A stretch of DNA of 7,641 bases from positions 1 through 7,641 of the forward strand of contig CAKVKI010000124.1 in NCBI GenBank assembly GCA_934754975.1, written 5' to 3'. How positions within the stretch are numbered: position 1 is the stretch's first letter; each line of letters begins with the position of its first letter. Made by a program: the position numbers and the translations under genes. The notes under the pieces were generated by a model. It saw only the letters and a list, made by a program, of their open reading frames with translations. It searched no databases and was not told the origin of the DNA. The stretch is from an uncultured Alistipes sp. (GTDB lineage: Bacteria; Bacteroidota; Bacteroidia; Bacteroidales; Rikenellaceae). Positions 1 through 6,547 of the stretch are shown here, one piece after another.

Positions 1-1389
1 CATGTAACCTGCCTCGATTCCTGTACCGAATAAAATACTGCGGATCGAGTTTTCGGGAGTGTCGCCTTTAGCTTCGTATTCCCATGTGAGTTCCGTACGG
101 ACGCTCAGTATTACGGGCTTATCGTCGCCTGCCTTTACATAACCGAATGACAAATAATCGTACCCTTGGAGTTCATTTGCCTCGTTGTATATATTGGCGA
201 CAATGGTATACATGCCCGTTGCGTCGAACTGAGCTTCGATCGTTCCGGTAGTTGTTATTTCCTTGGATTCTACCTCTCCGCCCTGAATTTCGCCTGAGTA
301 CGTTGCGGCATCCGATGCGGTTGCACGACCAGTGAAGAAGGCGTATTTGACTTTGGTTACGTCTGCTCCCAGCTTTGCGCCGATTTTCACCTTGCCGTCG
401 GCAGGTTCGCTCTTGGACAGAGCCAGCGAATAATCGTAAATCTTGGCGCCGGGAAGCAGGACGGTCATTTCGTAACGGTCGTTGCCGAACTTGAATGCGC
501 CGTTTTCATAATTCGCCATTGATGCGACGATAGAGCCGACGGGGAAAGTGATAACGCCGTCTTCCAGTTTGCCGTAATTTTCATCGGAACCGCCGCTTGT
601 GAAGTTTTCACTGACAGCCGATGCTATGGTGATCGAGCCGAACTCGTTGGGAGTGCCCCTGTTCACCGAAAGGCCTATTTCCTGTGCAGGTATATACACT
701 TTTTCCGGTTTTGTAGCGTCGATGACGACATCGGCGGGCCAACTGTACTGTTTGCCTGCTCCAGAGCCGAACATAGCATCGACCAGAGTCTCGTTATAAG
801 GATTTTCGAAACGGTAGTAACCCGGACGGTCGTCGCGTTCGAATACGCGGCACTCGCCCTGTTGAACGCTTCCGCCCTCGAAGATCAGGCCGATGAACAC
901 TTCGCTCCATTTGGCGAGCGTTTCGCCGGCAACGCCTGTTACCTGATTCCATTTCACACGGGTAACGGAGAACGAGATGCCCGTCAGCTTCTCCCCGTAA
1001 ATGTAGGCATAAGCGTTGTCGGTCACCGAAATGTCGCAGGTGTAGGTCGTACCGATTGCCGCATTGGGAAACGATACGGTGAACTCCTGTTCGGTCTGGC
1101 CGGCTGCAAAACTGATCTCTTCGATAGAGAAAATCTCCGGAGCATTGCTTTTCACCTCCAGCGGAACCGTGATCTCATCGTCGCTCTTGTCCCGCATGAC
1201 TTTAAAGGTCAATGTAGTCGGTTCTTCGGGGTCCAACTCTATATCTTTCGCGTTCTCCTGCGAGGGGAAGAAAACTCCCTGGCAGTTCTCCTGTTCTTGT
1301 TCGCCGGGTGTGTAGGTCGGATCGTCCGAACAGCCCGCGAGAACGAAAGCCGCAATAAGCGTATAAATTAAATATTTGATCGTTTTCAT
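1..1389 (-). CDS. SusE/SusF-position surface lipoprotein, Calx-beta-like N-terminal region (3' end outside window)
   Basis: The frame runs from ATG at 1389 to base 1 with no stop: 463 codons, C-terminus missing. Residues 1-20 are a lipoprotein signal peptide with lipobox L-A-G-C20. The next residues, S-D-D, fit the acidic export signal that sends Bacteroidetes lipoproteins to the cell surface. Residues about 36-145 are strand-rich and acidic and resemble Calx-beta-like modules. The segment from about W147 to Y208 contains G-Y-Y-R-F-E-N-P-Y (200-208), a pattern I associate with uncharacterised Bacteroidetes SUS-locus lipoproteins. Residues about 320-463 look like fibronectin-III/Ig-type beta modules. 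No catalytic motif is visible. It starts 33 bp after the susD stop with no promoter or terminator between, so it is probably co-transcribed with susCD. By position I infer a surface ligand-binding accessory protein, but the substrate is unknown and an enzymatic domain could lie beyond the edge. The reading frame is certain; the fold assignment is tentative. Confidence 0.88.
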   Translation of the reverse strand, partial: MKTIKYLIYTLIAAFVLAGCSDDPTYTPGEQEQENCQGVFFPSQENAKDIELDPEEPTTLTFKVMRDKSDDEITVPLEVKSNAPEIFSIEEISFAAGQTEQEFTVSFPNAAIGTTYTCDISVTDNAYAYIYGEKLTGISFSVTRVKWNQVTGVAGETLAKWSEVFIGLIFEGGSVQQGECRVFERDDRPGYYRFENPYNETLVDAMFGSGAGKQYSWPADVVIDATKPEKVYIPAQEIGLSVNRGTPNEFGSITIASAVSENFTSGGSDENYGKLEDGVITFPVGSIVASMANYENGAFKFGNDRYEMTVLLPGAKIYDYSLALSKSEPADGKVKIGAKLGADVTKVKYAFFTGRATASDAATYSGEIQGGEVESKEITTTGTIEAQFDATGMYTIVANIYNEANELQGYDYLSFGYVKAGDDKPVILSVRTELTWEYEAKGDTPENSIRSILFGTGIEAGYM

Positions 1390-1422
1390 ATGTTATACGT
1401 TTTTATCGTCCATAACCGGTGA

Positions 1423-3057
1423 TTACTGGAACCACTGCGGAACCGTGCCGGAGGGATCGGGGTTGTTGGTTTCCGTGGTGATGCCGACGTTGCTCTGCGA
1501 TTCGCCGCGGGTGATTACGATGTTCCAGAAAGGAGCGCGTCCCGTGGTGTTGAAACGGTAGACGCCCGGATGGTTCGTGCCTGCATAGCCGCGGGTGATG
1601 CCGGCATTGAGACGTTTGTAATCGAAGATCAGAATACCTTCGCCCCAGAACTCGACGCGCTTCTGGAAGAGCATCTCGGTCAGGAAGCTCTCAAGAGATC
1701 CCGTTTTGGACGTGCAGTCGTAGCTGCCGTCGAGAATGCGGAGTTTCATGAAGTTGTTGAGCAGAGTCCGCGCCGTACCGAGGTTGCTGTGCGCCGTGGC
1801 CTCCATCTCGATAAAATACATCTCTTCGACACGCATCAGCGGATGATCGGCACAAGCGCCGACGGCGTAATCCTTGGTTTCGCCCTGCGCCGGACGGAAC
1901 TTGATTGCTTCGTAGTCCATTACTGTCTCCATGTAAGCCGTCCGGTCTCCGTTGATCTGATACTGGTAGAACTCGTCGCGCAGGGGATCGATCCACGAAT
2001 GTTTGCGGAAGTCCTTGTCGTTGATCTGCTCGTAGAAACGCTTGTTGGCGCTGATATGTGCCAGAGGTGCGTATCCCCAAGATGCTTCGCTGGACATGTG
2101 TGCCGAGAAGTTCATGAGGTTGCCGGTCTGCTCCGATGCGAGGGTCGTGCCCCACATCCACGACTTGTTCGAAGAGCCGCTGTTGAATCCGGTCTTGGGA
2201 TCTTCCCACTGAGCCTGGGTCAGCGGCGTGCAGCCGCTCGTTGTGATGGCTTTGCGGGCGTATTCCGCAGCCTTCGTGTAAGCGTCCGAATCGCCGGCAG
2301 CACCCATTTCGATATATGCGCGGGCATAAAGTCCGTAGACTACGCCCAACGTCGGCGACGTGTAGCTGTAGCTTACGTTTGCCAGATACTCTTCGGCCAG
2401 TTTCAGGTCATTGAGAATGAACGTGTAGATCTCGTCGTGCGATGCGCGGGGATTGTGCTTGCCTTCGTCGGGAGTGGTCAGGTTCGTCACGATCGGAACG
2501 GTCAGCCCGAGTACGCTCGAAACGTCGGTGTAATTGTTCTCCTTAGGCTCGAACAGGCGTGCCAGATCGAGATAGAACATGGCGCGGTAGGCAAGGGCCT
2601 GTCCCAGGTAACCGATCGTCTCTTCCGTCGCCGTTGCGGGATCGATCAGCGAAATGACGTCGTTGCATCCCTTGATCCATGGGTAATAGCAGTCCCAGAA
2701 ATAGGCGCAGTAGATATACGTTTCACCCATGCCGCTGTTCATGGTATAGTTGTAAAAACGATTGTAATAGGGGTTGTCGCCAGCCGTGGCGACGTCTTCC
2801 AGCATGTTTTCGGTCATGATATGGATTGCCGGCATGCCGAAATCGGTATGAACGCCGTAGGTTTTGTAATAACCTGCTGTGTTGACTTTCATCATGGCGG
2901 CCGGAATACCGTTTACCATCGCTTTCAATGCGAACGGAGACTTAGCAACCTGATCCGCTGTTGCCGAGCCGCCTTCGGGAAAGGTCTCCTTGACACAGCC
3001 GCTGAGTATCGTGGCGGCCGCCAGCGTAACAACAGATATTTTTAAGATATTTTTCAT
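1423..3057 (-). CDS. susD-like: SusD/RagB-family outer-membrane nutrient-binding lipoprotein
   Basis: This is a complete 544-residue lipoprotein of usual SusD length. I chose ATG at 3057; an in-frame TTG at 3066 would add three residues before a signal peptide that is already well formed. Residues 1-20 are hydrophobic with lipobox L-S-G-C21, followed by V-K-E-T. The helical, Tyr/Trp-rich N-terminal half (about 60-260) has the TPR-like SusD layout, including W-I-K-G-C-N-D (127-133) and A-L-A-Y-R-A-M-F-Y-L-D-L-A (154-166). The C-terminal SusD_RagB region has P-L-M-R-V-E-E-M-Y-F-I-E (406-417) and Q-K-R-V-E-F-W-G-E-G (465-474), both family hallmarks. Members sit as a lid on the SusC barrel at the cell surface and capture ligand. 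It lies 26 bp downstream of susC, as expected for a co-transcribed pair. The ligand cannot be told from sequence; aromatic residues are plentiful but I cannot assign a binding site. There is no frameshift or truncation. Confidence 0.96.
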   Translation of the reverse strand: MKNILKISVVTLAAATILSGCVKETFPEGGSATADQVAKSPFALKAMVNGIPAAMMKVNTAGYYKTYGVHTDFGMPAIHIMTENMLEDVATAGDNPYYNRFYNYTMNSGMGETYIYCAYFWDCYYPWIKGCNDVISLIDPATATEETIGYLGQALAYRAMFYLDLARLFEPKENNYTDVSSVLGLTVPIVTNLTTPDEGKHNPRASHDEIYTFILNDLKLAEEYLANVSYSYTSPTLGVVYGLYARAYIEMGAAGDSDAYTKAAEYARKAITTSGCTPLTQAQWEDPKTGFNSGSSNKSWMWGTTLASEQTGNLMNFSAHMSSEASWGYAPLAHISANKRFYEQINDKDFRKHSWIDPLRDEFYQYQINGDRTAYMETVMDYEAIKFRPAQGETKDYAVGACADHPLMRVEEMYFIEMEATAHSNLGTARTLLNNFMKLRILDGSYDCTSKTGSLESFLTEMLFQKRVEFWGEGILIFDYKRLNAGITRGYAGTNHPGVYRFNTTGRAPFWNIVITRGESQSNVGITTETNNPDPSGTVPQWFQ

Positions 3058-3083
3058 ATTTACCAATTTTCAACGATTAACAA

Positions 3084-6000
3084 TTAGAACGTCAGGCTGA
3101 TACCGCCCGAAATAGTGCGGATGGGCGAGTAGTTGGCGTAGTTGGTCGCACCGGTGAACGAATAACGCGGGTCGAGTCCCTTGCGGTAAGACCAGTAGAA
3201 TACGTTGTCGCAGGCCAGGTAAACGCGCATGCGATCGACACCGAATTTCTGGGTGATCGTTTTGGGCAGCGTATATCCTACCTGAAGGTTCTGGATGTTG
3301 AGGTAGCTGGCATCGACCAGGAAACGGTCTGATTCCGAAGAGAAGTTCTCATCCAGATATTGCAGGCGCGGGAAGTTCGAGTCGGGATTCTCGGGTGTCC
3401 ATGCCTTCAGCACGTCCTTGTGGAAGTTGCTGCCGACGGTTCCTCCCGGCGAGGCGATCGCAGCCGCATAGCCCGAGTCGTAGGTCTTGCCGCCGATCGA
3501 GTAGGTGAAATTAGCCGATATATCGACGCCGTAGAACGATACGCTCGTTCCGAAACCGCCGTAAAGAACCGGCGTGGGATCGTCGCAGATATACTGCGTC
3601 GCCTTGTTGTAATCGTCGGTCGTCTCGCGTTTTACGACGCCGTCGGCATCTTTTACGTCCGTGTACCAAAGCGGCTTGCCGGTGCTGTGATCGACGCCTG
3701 CGTATTTGGGAATATAGAACGTATACAAGGGCAGTCCTTCGGCGTAGAACTTGTTGCCGCTCAGGTAACCCTCGTACCCTTCGATCTTACGGCTCTTGTT
3801 TTCCTCGGGCAGACGTATGATCTTATTCTTATAGTGCGTCATATTGACGTTGAAGTTCCACTGTACATCCTTAGTCCGGAGCAATGTGGCCTGCAGGTCG
3901 ACTTCGACGCCCGAGTTGCGCATGTCGCCGATGTTGTCGTAGTAACCCGAATATCCGAGCGATGCGGGAACCGTGAAGAAGAAGAGCATGTCCGAAGTTT
4001 TGCGGTAGAAGTACTCCGCCGAACCGGTCAGGCGTCCGCTCCAGAAGCTGAACTCGACACCGGTGTTGAAGTTCGTGTTGGTTTCCCACGTAATGTCGGG
4101 ATTGCCCTTTGCCAAGAACGTTATGGCGACTTCACCTTCGTTGTTGTCGATGCTGTAACGGTCGGTATAGAGGTAGTTGTTGATGTTGTCGTTACCCTGC
4201 GAACCGATCGAAGCCTTGACTTTCAGCATATCTACCCAACTGGAATTGAACCAAGGTTCGCGGTCGATAAGCCAGCCTGCGCCGAGCGACCAGAAGTTAC
4301 CCCAGCGGTGGTCGGGATGGAAGCGCGACGATGCATCGCGGCGGTAGGAACCCGATACGAAGATTTTGTTCTTGTAATCGTACTGAACGCGGCCGAAATA
4401 ACCTTCATTATTGTAGGAATCACGGTAAGAACTAGCCGCTTTGCTGTCTGCGGCCGCTCCGTCCAGTTCGTCGGTGTCGGGCGAGAAGAGATTCGATTTC
4501 GAAGCGCTCAGCAGATACGATTTGCTTTCGTAGGATTCGTGACCGACCATTACGTCGATGGTATGAACCTCGGCAAATGTCTTGCTATAGGTAAGCAGCT
4601 GCTGTAAATTTATGTAGAATTCGCGCGTGTGCTGCTTGTTTACCGTACCGCCTGTGGGAGCGAACTGACCATAGAACATATTGTTGGTGTTCGTATGACG
4701 GGTTTCGTCCAGGCCTACGCCGGCGTTGAACGTGAATTTGAAGTCCTTGAGGAACGTCACTTCGGCGAAACCGCTGCCGTTGAAGGCGTTACCCTCCGAA
4801 TTTTTCTTATTGAGCCAGCTGGTCTGCAGGGCATTGGAGTTGGCGCTGACCGGACGCGCGAGTCCGGCATTGCCGCCGTCGCCGTAGTCGTACATCTTCA
4901 TGCCGTACTGGTCTACCATGATGTTGCCCTGACCGTCGCGGATGTAAACCGGGTAGATCGGAGCGATGGTCGATGAGAAAGCAAAAATATTGCCGACCGA
5001 ACCCGACGAACCCTCGTCCGAGTTGCCGTTGTTCCAGTTGAAATTGGTATAACCGGCGTTGGCTCCGACTTTCAGCCACTTCTTGGCCTGGTAATCGGCT
5101 TTCAGACGGGCCGTGTAACGGTACATGTCCGAAGCCTGGATGATACCCTTGTTGTTCAGGTAACCGAACGAAGCGTATACCGAACTGCGGTCGGTGTTTC
5201 CCGAAATGCTGACGTTGTATTCCTGACGCAGTGAACTGCGGTAGGTTTCGTCGAGCCAGTCGTCGGGACGAATCGTGTACTCCTGACCGTCGTAGGTGAT
5301 GGTGCGGCCCAGCGTGGCGTTGGGATTGACTTTGCCGTTGCGGCCGATGAAGCTCTGTCCCTGCGGAACGGTGAATACCTGATAACCCAAACCTCCCTCC
5401 GTCGCAGGACCTGCAACGTTCTGGTTGGCGAGCTGGTGCGCTTTTACATCGGACATACCACCCTTGTCGCGGTAGTAGTTATAAAGTGCGCCGTAATGGG
5501 TCTCGTAGTATTGAGCAGGATTTGTAATATAGTCGTAGGTCTGTAATGCACGGGAGTTTACACCCCATTTGGCATCGACGTTAATGACTGCAGTCTGCGA
5601 CTTGGCCTTTTTGGTGGTGATCATAATTACGCCGTTGGCGCCGCGGGAGCCGTACAGGGCGTTCGAAGCGGCGTCCTTGAGGACGGTCATCGACTCGATG
5701 TCGGCCGTATTGATGTTGTTCATGTCGCCCGAATAGGGTACGCCGTCCACCACATAGAGCGGTTCCTTGCCGGCCGTGATCGAACTGACGCCGCGGATGC
5801 GGAGCGAAGGTTTCGACCCCAGGTCGCCCGACGAGGTGGTCATTTGTACGCCGGCTACCATACCTTCGAGAGCACGCGTTGCGTTCGTGTTCTGTATTTT
5901 TGCGATGTCGTCCGATTTGATTACTGCAGCCGAACCGGTAAAGGCTTCTTTTTTAGCCGTACCGAAAGCCACGACGATTACGTCGTCTATGGACTGCGTG

Positions 6001-6290
6001 TCTTCGTGCAGCGTAACATCGACGCGGGTTTTACCGGCGATTGCTATCTGCTGAGGACGATAACCCACAAATGTCACCGAGAGGATTCCGTGCGTGGGTG
6101 CGGAAAGTGTGAAATGTCCCGCCGTGTTGGTCGTAGTACCGATCGAAGTACCATCTACCAACACAGTAGCTCCTGCAACGGGAACCCCGTTTGCATCGGA
6201 AACTGTACCGGAGACCTGCTTGTTCTGAGCCGCTGCGAAAGCGAAAACCCCAAGAACCGCAATTAACGATAGTACAATTTTTTTTACCAT
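3084..6290 (-). CDS. susC-like: SusC/RagA-family TonB-dependent outer-membrane transporter
   Basis: This complete 1068-residue protein has normal SusC length. Residues 1-21 are a Sec signal peptide ending F-A-A-A before Q22. Residues about 26-95 form the carboxypeptidase-D-regulatory-like beta domain (V-S-G-T-V-S-D at 26; F-V-G-Y-R near 74). A TonB-box-like stretch, D-D-V-I-V-V-A-F-G (102-110), precedes the plug (about 115-230). The plug carries V-V-D-G-V-P (180-185) and the SusC signature L-K-D-A-A-S-N-A-L-Y-G-S-R-G-A-N-G-V-I (204-222). The remainder is aromatic-rich beta barrel ending S-L-T-F, with the terminal aromatic typical of barrel insertion. The role is TonB/ExbBD-powered import of oligosaccharide or peptide across the outer membrane with its SusD lid. 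There is no STN signalling domain between signal peptide and regulatory-like domain, so signalling through a FecR-type anti-sigma factor is not expected. The ATG at 6290 sits about 45 bases below a strong Bacteroidetes promoter. The substrate is unknown. Confidence 0.97.
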   Translation of the reverse strand: MVKKIVLSLIAVLGVFAFAAAQNKQVSGTVSDANGVPVAGATVLVDGTSIGTTTNTAGHFTLSAPTHGILSVTFVGYRPQQIAIAGKTRVDVTLHEDTQSIDDVIVVAFGTAKKEAFTGSAAVIKSDDIAKIQNTNATRALEGMVAGVQMTTSSGDLGSKPSLRIRGVSSITAGKEPLYVVDGVPYSGDMNNINTADIESMTVLKDAASNALYGSRGANGVIMITTKKAKSQTAVINVDAKWGVNSRALQTYDYITNPAQYYETHYGALYNYYRDKGGMSDVKAHQLANQNVAGPATEGGLGYQVFTVPQGQSFIGRNGKVNPNATLGRTITYDGQEYTIRPDDWLDETYRSSLRQEYNVSISGNTDRSSVYASFGYLNNKGIIQASDMYRYTARLKADYQAKKWLKVGANAGYTNFNWNNGNSDEGSSGSVGNIFAFSSTIAPIYPVYIRDGQGNIMVDQYGMKMYDYGDGGNAGLARPVSANSNALQTSWLNKKNSEGNAFNGSGFAEVTFLKDFKFTFNAGVGLDETRHTNTNNMFYGQFAPTGGTVNKQHTREFYINLQQLLTYSKTFAEVHTIDVMVGHESYESKSYLLSASKSNLFSPDTDELDGAAADSKAASSYRDSYNNEGYFGRVQYDYKNKIFVSGSYRRDASSRFHPDHRWGNFWSLGAGWLIDREPWFNSSWVDMLKVKASIGSQGNDNINNYLYTDRYSIDNNEGEVAITFLAKGNPDITWETNTNFNTGVEFSFWSGRLTGSAEYFYRKTSDMLFFFTVPASLGYSGYYDNIGDMRNSGVEVDLQATLLRTKDVQWNFNVNMTHYKNKIIRLPEENKSRKIEGYEGYLSGNKFYAEGLPLYTFYIPKYAGVDHSTGKPLWYTDVKDADGVVKRETTDDYNKATQYICDDPTPVLYGGFGTSVSFYGVDISANFTYSIGGKTYDSGYAAAIASPGGTVGSNFHKDVLKAWTPENPDSNFPRLQYLDENFSSESDRFLVDASYLNIQNLQVGYTLPKTITQKFGVDRMRVYLACDNVFYWSYRKGLDPRYSFTGATNYANYSPIRTISGGISLTF

Positions 6291-6336
6291 AAGCGTTAAT
6301 CTATTAGTTAATTTTTTAAAATAAAAAGTTCACTAG

Positions 6337-6368
6337 CAAAGATAAACGTTTGGTGATTCATATACAAA
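6337..6368 (-). promoter_or_regulatory. Bacteroidetes-type promoter driving susC
   Basis: Read on the minus strand, TTTG (6368-6365) is followed after 20 bases by TATCTTTG (6344-6337). This matches the Bacteroidetes primary sigma pattern of a -33 TTTG and a -7 TAnnTTTG about 19-21 bases apart. Transcription would start near 6333-6330, giving an AT-rich leader of about 40 bases before the ATG at 6290. There is no Shine-Dalgarno-like purine run in that leader, as is usual for this phylum. The promoter lies wholly between the recombinase stop and susC, so the SUS operon can be transcribed independently of the recombinase. Confidence 0.7.
6344..6351. repeat. Palindrome AAACGTTT in the promoter spacer
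   Basis: A perfect 8-bp palindrome lies inside the -33/-7 spacer and shares one base with the first T of the -7 element. Its position would suit an operator half-pair or a protein contact, but it is short enough to occur by chance. Confidence 0.35.
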
Positions 6369-6437
6369 TAAATTTTTAAAATAATTTACTAGTATTACAC
6401 ATGTAGAGCAGAATAATGTTTGGGGCTTACAGTTTAC

Positions 6438-6452
6438 CCGGCAGGGTGCCGG
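6438..6452. other. Perfect GC-rich hairpin, CCGGCA-GGG-TGCCGG
   Basis: Six perfect base pairs close a 3-base loop. There is no T-run on either side in either direction, so it is not a canonical intrinsic terminator. It lies 96 bp past the recombinase stop and about 70 bp upstream of the susC -33 element. It could be a weak or Rho-assisted 3' end for the recombinase transcript, a protein site, or part of a recombination site. Confidence 0.5.
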
Positions 6453-6500
6453 ACGAGTTACAGATTGTAATCGCCTGTTTTTGGTCTTTTAGGTGATTTT

Positions 6501-6521
6501 CGGGGATTTTCCCCCGGGAAA
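6501..6521. other. Overlapping alternative stem-loops just past the recombinase stop
   Basis: Two mutually exclusive pairings share the same C block. CGGGG (6501-6505) can pair with CCCCG (6512-6516), or TTTCCC (6508-6513) can pair with GGGAAA (6516-6521). Both lie within 50 bp downstream of the recombinase stop, where a transcript end is expected. No U-tract follows on the minus strand, only an A-rich stretch, so I do not call a terminator outright. Confidence 0.35.
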
Positions 6522-6538
6522 GGGGTGCAAGGGGCGGG
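6516..6538 (+). other. Putative G-quadruplex motif
   Basis: The plus strand carries four G-runs, at 6516-6518, 6522-6525, 6531-6534 and 6536-6538, separated by loops of 3, 5 and 1 bases. This satisfies the usual G3+N1-7 rule. The G-rich strand is the template strand for the recombinase, so the recombinase mRNA would be C-rich here. The motif begins 9 bp past the recombinase stop. Folding in the cell is unproven. Confidence 0.5.
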
Positions 6539-6547
6539 TGACGGCGC

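Larger units (their letters stand above)
6311..6384. repeat. AT-rich direct repeat flanking the susC promoter
   Basis: The 12-mer TTTTTAAAATAA occurs at 6313-6324 and again exactly 60 bp later at 6373-6384. Extending each copy two bases upstream (6311 and 6371) gives 13 of 14 matches. The two copies bracket the promoter core at 6337-6368. The repeat is low in complexity, so common AT-richness around promoters may explain it; the copies could also act as UP-like or regulator-binding elements. Confidence 0.4.

Noticed and set aside
862..1371. Plus-strand frames opposite the third lipoprotein (862-1371 and 1064-1315)
   Set aside because: The minus-strand frame gives a convincing lipoprotein with a signal peptide, continuous to the window edge; these are its antisense shadows.
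1570..3045. Long plus-strand open frame (491 codons) opposite susD
   Set aside because: It is exactly antisense to an unmistakable SusD gene. Its translation is rich in Arg, Val and Cys and has no signal peptide or recognisable motif. Such shadows arise from codon bias at moderate to high GC.
3058..3066. Alternative TTG start for the SusD-like protein at 3066
   Set aside because: ATG at 3057 gives a standard lipoprotein signal peptide starting M-K-N; the TTG would add three residues with no supporting ribosome-binding signal.
3360..4607. Plus-strand open frame of 415 codons opposite susC
   Set aside because: It is antisense to the susC barrel region, has shadow-like Arg/Val-rich composition, and shows no motif or promoter.
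6508..6521. Intrinsic terminator for the recombinase
   Set aside because: Stems can form, but no T-run follows on the minus strand, so the region is recorded only as a structured element.
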